DNA of 64,000 bases from Chlorocebus sabaeus (GCF_047675955.1 NC_132915.1:47816026-47880025); one strand, 5' to 3'; shown: positions 12,820-25,884, counted from the first letter of the stretch. A program made the numbers and translations. The notes: generated by a model from the sequence alone, not told the origin.

Positions 12820-13310
12820 TTATGGTAGTGAAATGTACTGATACAAAATTTAACATTTTAACTATTTTTAAGTATATAGTTCAGTGACATTAAATACATT
12901 CACATTGTTTTGGAATCATCACGACCATCCATCTGCAGCACTTTCTCATCTTCCCTCACTGAAACTCTGTATCCCTAAAACAACTCCCCATTCCCCTCTC
13001 TCCCAGCACCCCCTAGTCTAGACGCAGACACAGACATTTCTGTGTCTATGAATTTGACTATTCTAGGTACCTCAGTAAGTGGAATCATGCACTATTTGTT
13101 CTTTTGTGTCTGACTTATTTCACTTAGTGTCATGTCTTTAAGTTTCATTCATGTTGAACCTGCATCTAAATTTTCTTCCTTTTTAAGGCTGAATAGTATT
13201 CCATTGTATGTATATATCACATTTTGTTTACATATTCATCCACTCATGGACATTTGGGTTATTTCCACTTTATGTGCTTTTTATATATCAACTCTTTTAC
13301 TGCTCACAAA
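12820..13310 (-). mobile_element. Old L1 3' end (L1MB/L1M type), antisense
   Basis: Minus-strand L1 3' sequence: the AACATTTTAACTATTTTTAA and ACTCTGTATCCCTAAAACAA segments of the old L1 3' UTR. It then runs into the ORF2 end, where GAATAGTATTCCATTGTATG recurs in all L1 copies here. Confidence 0.8.
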
Positions 13311-13339
13311 GATTCATTGATTCGTTCATTGATACAGTA

Positions 13340-13500
13340 TCTTTATTATCTCCATTTTATGATAAGAAAGCGGAAGCATATGAGATTGTGTATGTGCCCA
13401 AGTTTATGGAGCGAGGAAGCTCTGAAGCCAGTATTGCATCCCAGGCTGAGTAGATCCACAGTTCCTGCTCCTAATCACTATGCTATCTCATCTCCCTTTC
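13340..13500 (+). repeat. MIR
   Basis: TTATCTCCATTTTATGATAA, then GCCCAAGTTTATGGAG, GCATCCCAGGCTGAG and CTCCTAATCACTATGCT, in MIR order. Confidence 0.65.
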
Positions 13501-13588
13501 AAATGATTCAGGAAGCTAAGTATAGCATGCACCAGTTGGAAAACCATTTGTGTAACATCCTAAGGCCAAGTTTCTGACCTAATTTGTA

Positions 13589-13592
<4 letters not shown>

Positions 13593-13635
<43 letters not shown>

Positions 13636-15441
13636 ATTATTAAACTTCAAGTTGTAGGGTACATGTGCACAACGTGCAGGTTTGCTACATATGTATACTT
13701 GTGCCATGTTGGTGTGCTGCACCCATCAACTCGTCATTTACATCAGGTATAACTCCCAATGCAATCCCTCCCCCCTCCCCCCTCCCCATGATAGGCCCCG
13801 GTGTGTGATGTTCCCCTTCCCGAGTCCAGGTGATCTCATTGTTCAGTTCCCACCTACGAGTGAGAACATGCGGTGTTTGGTTTTCTGTTCTTGTGATAGT
13901 TTGCTAAGAATGATGGTTTCCAGCTGCATCCATGTCCCTACAAAGGACACAAACTCATCCTTTTTTATGGCTGCATAGTATTCCATGGTGTATATGTGCC
14001 ACATTTTCTTAATCCAATCTGTCACTGATGGACATTTGGGTTGATTCCAAGTCTTTGCTATTGTGAATAGTGCTGCAATAAACATACGTGTGCATGTGTC
14101 CTTATAGCAGCATAAGTTATAATCCTTTGGGTATATACCCAGTAATGGGATGGCTGGGTCATATGGTACATCTAGTTCTAGATCTTGAGGAATCGCCATA
14201 CTGTTTTCCATAATGGTTGAACTAGTTTACACTCCCACCAACAGTGTAAAAGTGTTCCTATTTCTCCACATCCTCTCCAGCACCTGTTGTTTCCTGACTT
14301 TTGAATGATCGCCATTCTAACTGGTGTGAGATGGTATCTCATTGTGGTTTTGATTTGCATTTCTCTGATGGCCAGTGATGATGAGCATTTTTTCATGTGT
14401 CTGTTGGCTGTATGAATGTCTTCTTTTGAGAAATGTCTGTTCATATCCTTTGCCCACTTTTTGATGGGGTTGTTTGTTTTTTTCTTGTAAATTTGTTTGA
14501 GTTCTTTGTAGGTTCTGGATATTAGCCCTTTGTCAGATGAGTAGATAGCAAAAATGTTCTCCCATTCTGTAGGTTGCCTGCTCACTCTGATGGTAGTTTC
14601 TTTTGCTGTGCAGAAGCTCTTTAGTTTGATGAGATCCCATTTGTCAATTTTGGCTTTTGCTGCCGTTGCTTTTGGTGTTTTAGACATGAAGTCTTTGCCC
14701 ATGCCTATGTCCTGAATGGTACTACCTAGGTTTTCCTCTAGGATTTTTATGGTATTAGGTCTAACATTTAAGTCTCTAATCCATCTTGAATTAATTTTCG
14801 TATAAGGAGTAAGGAAAGGATCCAGTTTCAGCTTTCTACTTATGGCTAGCCAGTTTTCCCAGCACCATTTATTAAATAGGGAATCCTTTCCCCATTTCTT
14901 GTTTCTCTCAGGTTTGTCAAAGATCAGATGGCTGTAGATGTGTGGTATTATTTCTGAGGACTCTGTTCTGTTCCATTGGTCTATATCTCTGTTTTGGTAT
15001 CAGTACCATGCTGTTTTGGTTACTGTAGCCTTGTAGTATAGTTTGAAGTCAGGTAGCGTGATGCCTCCAGCTTTGTTCTTTTGACTTAGGATTGTCTTGG
15101 AGATGCGGGCTCTTTTTTGGTTCCATATGAACTTTAAAGCAGTTTTTTCCAATTCTGTGAAGAAGCTCATTGGTAGCTTGATGGGGATGGCATTGAATCT
15201 ATAAATTACCTTGGGCAGTATGGCCATTTTCACGATATTGATTCTTCCTATCCATGAGCATGGTATGTTCTTCCATTTGTTTGTGTCCTCTTTGATTTCA
15301 CTGAGCAGTGGTTTGTAGTTCTCCTTGAAGAGGTCCTTTACATCCCTTGTAAGTTGGATTCCTAGGTATTTTATTCTCTTTGAAGCAATTGTGAATGGAA
15401 GTTCATTCCTGATTTGGCTCTCTGTTTGACTGTCACTGGTG
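13593..15441 (-). mobile_element. L1PA fragment, 5'-truncated, antisense
   Basis: It begins with the complement of a 31-base poly(A) tail, then the L1PA 3' UTR, then the 3' third of ORF2. It stops abruptly at 15441 where the sequence leaves the L1 consensus. A short AGGTTTT match at both edges may be the target-site duplication. It is about 93 percent similar by eye to the matching part of the L1 at 31596 over the stretch I compared. Confidence 0.93.
13843..15441 (-). pseudogene. L1 ORF2 3' third (broken)
   Basis: The C-terminal part of the L1 endonuclease and reverse-transcriptase protein. The frame is split into pieces at 15000-15233, 14178-14702 and 13843-14211 by frameshifts, one of them near 14190. 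The terminal Cys-rich knuckle (CWRGCGEIGT followed by HCWWEC) is still readable, as is the normal end Gly-Gly-Asn. The endonuclease and reverse-transcriptase domains are absent, so this copy cannot mobilise itself. Confidence 0.9.
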
Positions 15442-15598
15442 AGGTTTTAAATGTTCAAAGGAGTAGTCAGTTTAACAACCGAACCCCATAGCAACTGATT
15501 TATAAAGGATCCCATTGCTACAAAATAAAAATTAGTGCTCTGCTCTGGCACTAGTTCTAGGTGTGCTAAGTTCATTTTGCTAATCTTCCTATATAATA

Positions 15599-15633
15599 TG
15601 TGCGTGTGTGTGTGTGTTTGTGTGTGTGTGCGC
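15599..15633 (+). repeat. (TG)n microsatellite
   Basis: An imperfect TG tract with one TTTG interruption, just right of the L1 fragment. Confidence 0.9.
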
Positions 15634-15639
15634 AGTAGC

Positions 15640-15790
15640 ATGGTTATGTTATCCCCACTTTGTAAAAAGGGAAATTGGAACATAGGAAGGTAGTAAGTTA
15701 CTTGTTCAAGGACTCATAATAAAAAATAGAACCTGTACCCAAACTCAGATAATCTGTAACTCCAGAGCCTATTCTCTTAAGTATAGCACA
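15640..15790 (+). repeat. MIR
   Basis: ATCCCCACTTTGTAAAAAGG, then GTAGTAAGTTACTTGTTCAAGG and TCCAGAGCCTATTCTCTTAA, in MIR order. The rest up to exon 2 is unremarkable. Confidence 0.6.
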
Positions 15791-16432
15791 AATTTTATCT
15801 TTTTCTTGAATGTGAAGCACAGCATTGAGACCTGTACATAGCCACAAGTATTCTTACAGTGTATGGAAATTTTCCTAGAAAGCCTGTAAATAACCAGCAA
15901 GTCTATTTGTCAAGAGACAATCCCTGCATTACTAAAGTTATTTGTATAGTTATTTCAATGAACAAATCTGAAAACTAGGAATGCAGTTGCTTTATTAAAA
16001 AGTTGTCAATGGTATAAAACATTGTTAGATTTTGGGAAGCAGTTTAGTATGCACATGCCAAGCTTCTCAGGACAGAAACATTCTGAGAGCAGCTTCTTTC
16101 CCTCACAAAGAGATGAAGAATACACTCATGAACCCTGAGCAGAATTGTGACTTCAATGCAACTGATTGTTTTCTAACCCAAATTCCTGTTTCTGGCTTCC
16201 TTTTCCATTTGTTCTATTTGTTCCATTTGTACAACCTCGTGCCCACCTCAGTCATTGCCCAGGGCCCTTAAATTTAAATATCCCTCTCCCTGAACATACA
16301 GGCAGTATGAAATGGAAAAGAATCCGAGAATCTTGATTGCACGTTTTCATTCCTGGCACGGCCACCATGTACACACGTACAGGCCAGTCACATTTTAGGA
16401 CACATGTTTCAGGGTTCCATGGGGATATGATG

Positions 16433-16457
16433 CTGACCATTCTTTTGTTTCTCACAG
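16433..16457 (+). promoter_or_regulatory. Branch site and 3' splice site of intron 1
   Basis: A CTGAC branch-like motif (branch A at 16436) lies 21 bases before the terminal AG of a short pyrimidine tract ending CACAG. It is followed directly by a second AG, giving two candidate acceptors two bases apart. The first is favoured because it keeps the known frame with an exon 1 ending in a full leucine codon. Confidence 0.7.
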
Positions 16458-16585
16458 AGTTCCAGGACCGCACGCTCTGAGGAGGACCGGGACGGCCTAT
16501 GGGATGCCTGGGGCCCATGGAGTGAGTGCTCACGTACCTGCGGGGGAGGGGCCTCCTACTCTCTGAGACGCTGCCTGAGCAGCAA
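16458..16585 (+). CDS. ADAMTSL1: ADAMTSL1 exon 2 (signal peptide end and start of first TSR)
   Basis: This internal coding exon has 42 codons plus two bases. ADAMTSL1 (punctin-1) is a secreted extracellular-matrix glycoprotein related to ADAMTS proteases but lacking the protease domain. The translation opens with Ser-Ser-Arg-Thr-Ala-Arg-Ser, which should be the signal-peptide end and cleavage region. It continues through an acidic stretch into the first thrombospondin type 1 repeat. That repeat shows three tryptophans in WDAWGPW, a motif type that is C-mannosylated in this family, and CSRTCGG, an O-fucosylation motif. By my memory of the human protein this covers about residues 22 to 64. The acceptor is a pyrimidine tract ending in CACAG at 16457, with a plausible CTGAC branch site at 16433-16437. 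The donor is GTAAGT at 16586. The acceptor is followed by AG, so a start at 16460 is formally possible, but it would need a different exon 1 end. The choice of paralogue rests on residues that differ from my memory of ADAMTSL3. The start codon is upstream of the window. Confidence 0.93.
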
Positions 16586-16599
16586 GTAAGTCCTGCACC

Positions 16600-19120
16600 C
16601 TTTGAGGGTCTTTGTGAGAACCAGAGGTAGCAGGTTTGAGGCATACTTTCGTGATTGGGTTTAATGAAGAATATTTTGTTGCTTACAGATCCAGATAAAA
16701 GAAAATAATTAAAGGAACGTACAAATAATTAAATTTGTGTTCTTACGTGTTTTTACTTGTGTACTTATGTCCATCTCCAGCCAGGTCTTTATACACTCTT
16801 ATCAGACGATAAGCAATAGAGAACTTATCATCTTTACCAAGCACATGTTATCTGTTTTCATGTTAGGACTGGAAGGAGAATTTATTGTTAGGAATGGTTC
16901 TGGAATTATTAGCTCTATAATATATTGTACAATATTGGTGTTAGTAGCATATTGGGTTTATGCTGGATTTTTAGTATTACCAAGTACTTTACAAGTGAAT
17001 AGCATATTGGTTTATCTTTGTAGATGTCCTAATAGCCAGAATTTTCTTAAAGTCATTCAGTTCAATGAATGATGAATTTTGGATATAAGGAAGTTTGGAA
17101 AAATAGAAGCTTCAGTGGAAATCGGGTCAGGAATAGTGAGAGGGATGAAGAAGGTAGACATGAGGGTGGCTAATGACATTTAAGCTAAAAGGAAAGGGCC
17201 TGAGGCCTTAGAATGGAAATTTTTACTTAGAGTAATAATAATTTAAAACTCCTTCTTGAGCTGTGTGATCTGTGACTAGATCTGTCTCCAAACTGTAAAA
17301 TATAAAGTACTATGGTAATATTTTTAATGAAAGATTTTATTTGACTCTGAAAAGTGTTATGTACAGCAAGTAGGAGATTTGATCAAAATTACTGTATATA
17401 CTATATTATAAAACAGGAAACAGAAAAAGAATTCTAGACATTTCATAAACAAATAGCAGAAAGTGGTGAGACAGAGGTTCAGAAAAATGTCAACTTACTT
17501 TAATGAGAGTGAGAATATCTTGACATCAGCATCTGAGCCTTATTCCTTTCTGTCTCTCCAAGGCCTGCACAGGGTCTAACAGATATTAGAAGCCCAATAG
17601 ATGGTTCTTCATTGAATCACGAAAGACCATTTTGGCTCCAGGCAGGTCTCACTGGAAATGTTATAACCTGAGATATATCCAACAAAACACCAGATCAATT
17701 CTGATATTTGGCCACTGTGGCATTGAGGTGTGCACTAAAAATGGGTCAATGTGATTATATCTACCAGTAAGTTTGTTTGTCTCATTTTTGAGGCTAGCTT
17801 CGAATCAGCGAGAACCTTAAGCTGATAAGAAAGACTAGACTTTTGCTCCTTATGATTCACCTGCTCTCTTAATCTCGAATATACAAAACTTCCTAAATCT
17901 GCAATATATGCTGCTACAGGGTGATAATGTAACTGATAATATTCATACATCAGTAAAGCCAAAAAGTATAAATTTAGAATGTTCCTGTTACCTAGTTTTC
18001 TCAAATTAGCATCCTTGAATATTTTTTAGAGATGAGCCAAAACATGTGTCTCATAAAACTAATAAGAAACAAAGGGGAATTTTCATACTGTCTCAGTGAT
18101 ATGTATGTTAGATTGCGGTAGGATCTTTTACTAAGTGAGAGACTGAGAAGCAATTTAGGGAGTACATTAAAATCACAAATCATTCAGCAACTAATCAAAT
18201 ATTGATGCCATGTGGAATTAAAAATAAAACCAATTTTGCCACCTAGTAAGTTAAAGCTCTAGGTGTTAGGGCTCTATTATGAAACTACAAAAGATATCAG
18301 TTGTCTTCTACTTCTAAAGCATTAGAAAAGTAGGATATAAATGCTGAAATTATAAACATATAGAAGATATGTCCCTATTTTACTTTCAAGTATTAAAAAC
18401 ATATATTCAGTAATCTCATACAAGGCTGAACAAGAAGTTTACAAAATGGGGCAGAGGTACACTACCCATTCTTTAGGAAATTGAGAAGAAAAAATGTCTC
18501 CAAATAGAAGGCATTTCCAAATCCAACAAGAATATAAAGAAATATTAGTTTCTTAAAAACCAGTGCTTAGTATGGACTGATACATTATACACATGGATAT
18601 GTTCTATACTGTTAAATTCTAGTAATTCTTTAGCAAATCGAAAACTTGTCATCATCATTAAACTCTGGAACAATCTGGACAGAAATGTAATATATATTTT
18701 TAATTGTGAAATAACTATTTATATATGCCCTGCCATATATTTTGACGTCATTCTTCAATAGGATTTGTATTGTTAGGCTAAACTGTATTAATTCTGATCC
18801 TTGTAAGACAAACAACATAGAGGTTGATTTAGCTGTTCAGTCTGAGATTCTAGTGGGCTTTCTGGAGACAAGCAGCTCATGATATGACCACATTATCGTA
18901 TTACCTCTGTGCCCTAATGAGTTAAATCTTACAGCTACGGATTTTAAAAGGAGCAAAACTAAGACTGAGTTACTGTCTTTGGGGGTGTGTTGATTGTAGA
19001 AAATCTGCATCTCCAAGGACAATTTAAAGATCTACAGTGACTAAGTAAATACTTTATAATAATACCAAAAAAGTATGTAACCCGTTGAATGTTCATAAAT
19101 GTTATAATGCTGACTTTTAA
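16600..19120. other. AT-rich intronic sequence, nothing clear
   Basis: A short MIR or L2 tail may be present at 17540-17620 (CTGCACAGGGTCTAACAGAT). Frames of 60-111 codons here show no recognisable protein. Confidence 0.45.
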
Positions 19121-19124
19121 CCTA

Positions 19125-19170
19125 TTAGGTTGGTGCAAAAGTAATTGCAGTTTTTGCTATTACCTTCAAT
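19125..19170 (+). mobile_element. MADE1 (mariner MITE), left half only
   Basis: TTAGGTTGGTGCAAAAGTAA begins the terminal inverted repeat of MADE1, the source of the miR-548 family. The match continues for about 46 bases to the middle of the palindrome, then stops. Without the right arm no miR-548 hairpin can form. Confidence 0.85.
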
Positions 19171-19526
19171 TCACTAACCCAATACTTTAGCTTTTATGGC
19201 AAGTATACACTTATTTTCTAGAAGGCACAACAGAATATGCTATTATTGAACCACTTAGATAGTTCCTGCTTTGATTCAAGACCTTTGTGTATGTTGCATT
19301 TTTCAAAACAAGGCATGCATATACACATGCAAACCCCCCACCCCACGCATGCATTTGTGTGTGTGCTGAGCTGTGATAGAAAATATGTATCATTTCAAAA
19401 GAGTCTGAAAGCTTCTGTTGCAGAGAACTTAACCTGGCAGGGGCCCTTTGTGGATGCTAGTCAGACCCACTTACCCAGGGGAGACCTTATCCTAAGTGAC
19501 ACTGGTCCTCAATCAAAATTCAGTTT

Positions 19527-19828
19527 GGCCAGGCACAGTGGCTCACGCCTGTAATCCCAGTACTTTGGAAGGCCAAGGTGGGTGGATCACCTGAGGTCAA
19601 GAGTTCAAGACAAACCTGGCCAATATGGAGAAACCCCGTCTCTACTAAAAATACAAAAAATAGCTGGGCATGGTGGCGGGTGCTTGTAATTCCGGCTACT
19701 GGGGAGGCTGAGGCAGAAGAATCGCTTGAACCCCAGAGGCGGAGGTTGCAGTGAGCCAAGATCGCATCACTGCACTCCAGCCTGGGTGTCAAGAGTGAAA
19801 CTCTGTCTCAAAAAAAAAAAAGAAAAAA
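19527..19828 (+). mobile_element. AluS-type
   Basis: Full-length Alu: GGCCAGGCACAGTGGCTCAC start, two monomers, AGATCGCATCACTGCACTCC, A tail. Confidence 0.95.
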
Positions 19829-19829
19829 T

Positions 19830-20635
19830 TCCATTTTCTTTACCATGGGATTATTATGTTTGGAATCAGAGATTCTCAAATGTTTGTGTGTCCCTGGCTT
19901 TCTCTTTCTGCTGTTCTGTATCACTTCACAAGTTTTATTAATAGGATTTTAGCCCTGTGTTTTCTCCTTTTTTATGTGTAATGAAAGTGTGGAGCAAGTC
20001 CCCTTTGGTATCTAAAGAGAATCAGACAGTTTGGATGATTTCATTTTAGATGATTTATATTCTCCTCCCTATATAGTTTGAATGCATCTGCTCAGGATCT
20101 TGGATGGAAGCGTAGTTGTCTTCATTATCTTTTAACTTCTCAAGCACCTAAGAAGCTGTTTGTTTTCTTGATAATTTTTATTTGCAATCAAGATCTTTCA
20201 CTATTAACAGAAATTCCTGGGTTACAGCCTCATGTTTCAAAAAGCTAGGTTTCAGCTATCAAATTTCATGGAGATACCTAGCATTGATTAAACTTTTCAG
20301 TTACAGTCATGTATAAAAATTTTAATTTTCATTAAAATAGATAACTTTAAGCAGTAAGAAATATTAAACAAGTATACTTATAAAAACAAAATATAATATT
20401 AATGAAATGCATTCCAACATTTTTCTCATTCATGCTTAACTGTAATTAAGTCATTGCTTAAGTATGGCCCTAAATCAGTCCTTAGGCTGAGTTTAGAATG
20501 TATTTTGACTCTTATAATTTAGAAATAAATATGTTCTGAGATACGTGCTCAGCCTCAAGACTTCAAATCAGTTTGATTTTTAAAGTTTTCAAGTTTTTTC
20601 CGTCAACAACTGATTCTATCTATTCTAGTACCAGC
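19830..20635. other. Intronic sequence, nothing recognised
   Basis: AT-rich, with no repeat family or exon recognised. Confidence 0.45.
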
Positions 20636-20689
20636 AAGAATTTATTAGTATACTCTCCTTAGTTCCGTACTCTAATGGAAACTCTAATT

Positions 20690-21130
20690 GGTGTAGCAGT
20701 TATTCAGTGCCACAGTAATGCTACATAACAAACCACTAATCCTCACTAGAATATCAGATACGGAATTATTGCTGGACTAGGTGGCTCTGATGGACTTGGA
20801 TGGTCTTCATCACATATCTAGGGTTGGCTGGATGTTGGCTGATCTAGACTGGCTTCATCTGAGCCAACATGGGAAACCCAATTCTGCTCCACAAGTTCCT
20901 TATCCTCTGGCAGGCTAGCCTAGGCAAGTTCTCATAGTGACAGCAGAGGAGGTGTAAGAGAGAGCAATTCCCAGTGCAAAACCTGTTTCCAGCTTTTGTA
21001 CCATATTTGCTAGTATCTCATTGGGCAAACTAAGCCACCCACCAAGTCCAGAGTCAGAATGGGAAAGCCAAAATGTTACATGTGAAAGCATGAGTTAGAG
21101 AGAGAGTGAAACATTGGGACTATTCTTCAC
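20690..21130. repeat. Repeat-like sequence, family not assigned
   Basis: CTACATAACAAACCAC, GGTTGGCTGGATGTTGGCTG, GGCAGGCTAGCCTAGGC and CATTGGGCAAACTAAG follow the order of a common old mammalian interspersed repeat whose name I cannot fix. Not a gene. Confidence 0.35.
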
Positions 21131-21139
21131 TCTACCATG

Positions 21140-24100
21140 AATAGTCTTCTATGGCTTTCTTACTCATTTTTATTGGGATAATGAACTTAATGGGTTCTGT
21201 CTCATTTATCCACTCCAAATTTATGCATCTAAATTCAGTTCAGTCACCTTATATGCCTTCCCAATAGGGAAAGATCAGAGGTTATGAATGTATATATCTT
21301 AGAGGCCTAGTAGGTAACTGGAATGTATGTAGTAGCATTCATATTGAATCCAAATAAATCCCATCTACCAGGTAAATTAACCTGCCAGGCCAATTTTCCA
21401 ACTCTGGTAACATGACCTCTTAGATCACTCTCAGGTCTGATAAGTTTTTCAAGTCTATCAGCCAATGATTACTCTATTCCCAATATGACAGAACTGTAAA
21501 GGAAACTAGATTACTCAGATTTTATGGAGTAAATGACAACTACACATGTTAAATATGAATACCTTCATTCTCAACAAGCAGTACTTGATACTGGAGAGAA
21601 GGTTCCGACCCAGGAACATACTGAGCAGAATTCTTTCCTTGGTTTCTCCCCTCCCCTTTCTCTGAGGCTTGCAGAAAGTAGGCAGTGCTTGATTTTCCAG
21701 ATTTATGATATTGGAATACTGATCATTGCCTTTACCTGCAACCTTGGTTTGAACAACAAAGACAGTGTATGAACATTGTCTCCCACCTTTACTAATTTTT
21801 GTAAGATTATATGAGGTTTCATTGAGTAACTCTTATAATGTAACTTTTACTAATCTAGTATCACCAAGTAGAATATAATATCTGTTTTTATTTTTCATCA
21901 ATTAGAAAAGAGACTATACCTACTGGTGCTTGATGATGGACATTTATTTTACTTCAAATGAAGTACTAGCTGCCTTGAGAAGCTGCTCCTCTCTCCAGTT
22001 CCTCAACCCTCCTACTAAATACTCTGAAATAATACTTATAGTGAACTCATTTGTCTAGCTTTTTAAAAAATACTTGATACTAAAGATCTATCTTTCAGAG
22101 CTCTAGGTTTTTCTTCAGCCAGCTAATTTAGCTTTGCTCATAAGAAGTTCCAAATGCATAAGACACTTAATATGGTATGTAACATTGTCTGTCTTATTGT
22201 ATTAAGTCAATGCCAAGACCAGGCTCAAAGGAGGAAACTGCAGCTCGTTTGAGATGGCAGCGAGTCAGATAGCTGGCTGCTCTTAGGCGTGATGTGAACC
22301 TTTGCACTGGTGACTAAAGAAGATTTAAAGGTCTTCTGAGACCTTTTATACTGTCTGAAATGCCAAATTCATCTAGCTAATAGTATAGATTAATACTACA
22401 TCAATATTGCATTAAGAGCATAATTAATTAATACAGTCAGAATACAAATATTATGCTAAATCTTAACTGATACAATGATGGGTTTGGCTGTTTCATATCT
22501 ATCCAAATAGCAAAAACTGATCTTATGAAGGATGGCAGAATTGTTAAAACGTTAATATATTTTGAGTTAAATCTTAAAATTGAATTTAAAAGTTTTTGAG
22601 GTAAATACGATTATTAGATGAGCAAGAAATAAAAGTCACATGAGGGGTGCCTAAAACAAGTAAGATTATAGTATTATTCCAAAGGCATGTGGCTGCCAGA
22701 ATGGTGTCAACATAAACACAGAAAAATTAAAATAAATAACCCCAAGGAGTCTTAGTCCACAGGAATAGGAAAGATCATTCTACAAGTCTCATTTCATAAT
22801 AATTGTGCTAAGAGAAAGTAAGCTGACTTCTCTGATTTTTAATTGCAAACACAGATATTCTGCCATGAAAATATTGATGCACTAATATAGGCTTTAGTTA
22901 GCGTCTTATTTCTATACTGTATAATAATATATACCAAAAGAAAATTTTCAATGGTAAGATTTTGCTTCTAAAACAAATGTTTGTTTTTTTCTTTCAAAGA
23001 CATCTCATCTCTATCATAACAACCAATTAAGGTTCACAGGACTTGTTTTAAGAGATTTTAGAACTTTCAGGTCAAGTGAGCCCCAAAGCAGGCTTTATCT
23101 GTTATTCTTCATCTGGTGTTGTATGTTATCACCCTAGTTTTCCTTGGAAATGTTTGAATTTTTGTTTAAAAGAAAGATATACAAGTTCAGAGTGGGTATG
23201 ACTACTCATGTCATTTGTATGAGATGGTCTTTTTGTTTCATTAAAGGAGACTGCACATTTTGGAACAGATGCTTAAGAGTTTGCAGTTGCCTTCCTTTTA
23301 CTTTTTGGGTGAAAGCCTAGTCTAAATGTATTACCAGGACTTCTAATATTTCAGGTCATATATCTTAGGGGGCGGGTGTATTGTTCCAAGATCTGATCTC
23401 CTTTCAGGAGGCAAATGCTCTAAGGCCAATGACTGAATGTTTAAGACCAATTTATGGCCTGTTTTATCCCGTAAGCCAATTTGTTGGAATAAAAGATGAT
23501 TGGAAATGTGTTTGTTGTCCATAACCTTTACTTGCCATATCAGGAATCTGTAACTCTTAGCTGTCTTTTTCTGTTTATTAAAAAAAAAATCCTTACGTGG
23601 CTTGTTCAGTAGCCCTTCTAAAATTTGTATATCTCCTCAATTTTAATTCATTCATTCAATAAATATTTATTGAATACCTACTATGCATTAAGCAAATTGG
23701 TAGGTATAACCAAGGATAGAAATCCCAAGGGGCCAGAGTCTCAAGAATTTACCAAATTATTAATCTGCCTCTGAGTTTCTACTGATTATAGTTGTAAGAT
23801 ATTTTAAGAACTAAGAGAACTTCCCCCAATTATGTAAATAATACATATGTAGAACTGGGTTTTTAAAATATTTTATATGTATTGTTATTTTATTATGGTA
23901 GCATCATTTTATATAATAATGCTTTCTTTTTCTAATTAAGTTGTATGAAGTCCTCCTTTTTTACAGTGCTTAGCACACAGCAGACACTCAAATGTTTAAT
24001 AATTGGCTTTTAAATGGTATATGCAGTATTGTCATTTTATTTCTTCAATCTGTACTTTAAAGAGGAGGAAAACTATGTGATATTAAACATCTCTACAAAA

Positions 24101-24235
24101 GAATTGGGAACCTAATCCCTATACCACAGAACCAAGGTTGGTGGAACCAATTCTGCATTTGCAGAATTAAGAAAATATTTCAAACTTAGACCTAGACTGA
24201 GCTGAGAAGGATCTTAGAGCTAATCTCCTCTCTAA
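21140..24235. other. Intronic sequence with minor L2/MIR traces
   Basis: An L2 tail occurs at 23640-23730 (CATTCAATAAATATTTATTG, CCTACTATGCATTAAGC). Weak MIR tails occur near 23960-24010 and 24060-24130. Otherwise nothing was recognised. Confidence 0.45.
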
Positions 24236-24242
24236 TTCCCTC

Positions 24243-25884
24243 TTTTTTATTTTCCTTCCTTTTTTTAATTTTATTTTTATTTTTTATTGTGGTAAGACAA
24301 TTTAGCATGAGATCCACCATCTCAACCAATTTGAAGTGTTCTATACAGTATTGTTAACTATACTAGGAGTGCTGTGCAGCAGATCTCTACAATTTACCAT
24401 CTTGTGTAACTGAAACTAGACTCCTTGATTGGCAAGCACGATTTCTCCCTCCCCACCAACCTCTGGCAGCCTCCATTCTACTGTCTGCTTCTGTGTACTT
24501 GACTAGTCTAGATACCTTATATACGTGGAATCATGTAGTACTTGTCCTTATTTCTGACTTATTTCGCTCAGCATAATGGCCTCAAAGTTCGTTCATTTTT
24601 GTTGTTTCCTTTGCTGTGCAGTCTCTTTACTTTGATAGTCCTACTTGTCTATTTTTGCCTTTGTTGCTTGTGCTTTTGGTGTTACAGCTAAGAAATCATT
24701 GCCAAATCAATATTAGGAAGCTTTGCCCCTATATTTTCCAGTTGGAGTTTTATAGTTTCAGGTCTTACATTTAAGTCTATAATCCATTTTGAGTTAGTTT
24801 TCGTATGTGGTGAAATTTTGATAGCTGTTTATTCTTTCACATGTGGATATCCAGTTTTCCCAGCACCTTTCCCCACTGTGTATTCTTGTAACCTTTGCCA
24901 AAGATCAGTTGACTGTATATGTGTGCGTGTTTTTCTACGTGTTCCATTGGTGTGTATGTCTGTCTTCACACCAAGGTGTCTTTACCCTGGCATATCTTTA
25001 CACCAGTACCATACTGTTTTAATTTCTGTAGCTTATAAAGTGTTTTGAAATCGGGAACTGTGGTGCCTTCAGCTTTGTTCTCTCTCGATATTGTTCTGAA
25101 CATTCCAGATTCTTTTTGGTTTCATATGAATTTTAGAACTGTTTTTTCTATTTCTGTAATAATCAGTTACTGGGAGTTTGATAGGCAATGCATTGTATCT
25201 GTAGATTACATTGGGTAACATGGACATTTTAACATTATTAACTCTTACACTCCATGAACATGGAATGTTTTACCATTTATTTGTGTCATCTTTAATTTCT
25301 TTCAGTAATGTTTTGTGATTTTCAGTATACAAGTCCTTCACTTCCTTAGTTTATTCCTAAGTAGTTTATTCTTTTTGATGTGATTGTAGATAAGACTGTT
25401 CTCTTAATTTCTTTTGTGGATAGTTTGTTCTTAGTGTGTAGTATTGCAACTGATTTTTCTATATTGATTTTGTATCCCTTAATTTTACTCAGTTTGTTTA
25501 TTAGTCCTTCATGAACTGTTTAGAGTTTTCTGCTTATAAGATCATGTCATCTGCAAACAGAGATCATTTTACATCTTCCTTTCTTTTTTGGATGCCTTTT
25601 ATTTCTTTTTGTTGTCTTACAGATCTAAGACTTTCAGTACACTTTTGAACAGAAGTGGCAAGAGTGAGCAACCTTGCCTTGTTCATGATCTTAGAGGAAA
25701 AGTCATTGAGTGTGATATTAGCTGAGGACTTTTCACATATGGCCTTGGTTATTTTGAAGACATTTCCTTCTATGCCTAGTTTGAGATTTCACATCATGAA
25801 AGATGTTAAATTTTGCCAAATGCTTTTTCTGCATCTGTCAGAGATGATCATGTGGTTTTTATTCCTCCTTCTGTTATGGAAGTA
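24243..25884 (-). mobile_element. Old L1 (L1M type), antisense, internally deleted
   Basis: Minus-strand 3' UTR (TTTATTGTGGTAAGACAATT, AACTGAAACTAGACTCCTTG), then ORF2-derived sequence up to part of the reverse-transcriptase region. At about 24598 the 3' part jumps to an ORF2 position several hundred bases away (TTGTTTCCTTTGCTGTGCAG), which marks an internal deletion. No frame survives. It is clearly older than the L1PA copies. Confidence 0.85.

Larger units (their letters stand above)
1..16457 (+). other. ADAMTSL1: ADAMTSL1 intron 1 (3' part)
   Basis: Everything left of exon 2 is the end of the preceding intron; its 5' splice site is outside the window. It holds four Alus, a large minus-strand L1PA fragment, an older L1 end and L2/MIR remnants. 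No CpG-rich promoter or further exon was recognised. Confidence 0.8.

Noticed and set aside
14178..14702. 174-codon minus-strand frame
   Set aside because: It is L1 ORF2 C-terminal sequence, covered by the L1PA fragment.
16460..16585. Alternative exon 2 start two bases downstream (AGAG acceptor)
   Set aside because: The first AG after the pyrimidine tract is normally used and preserves the known frame; the second would need a different exon 1 end.
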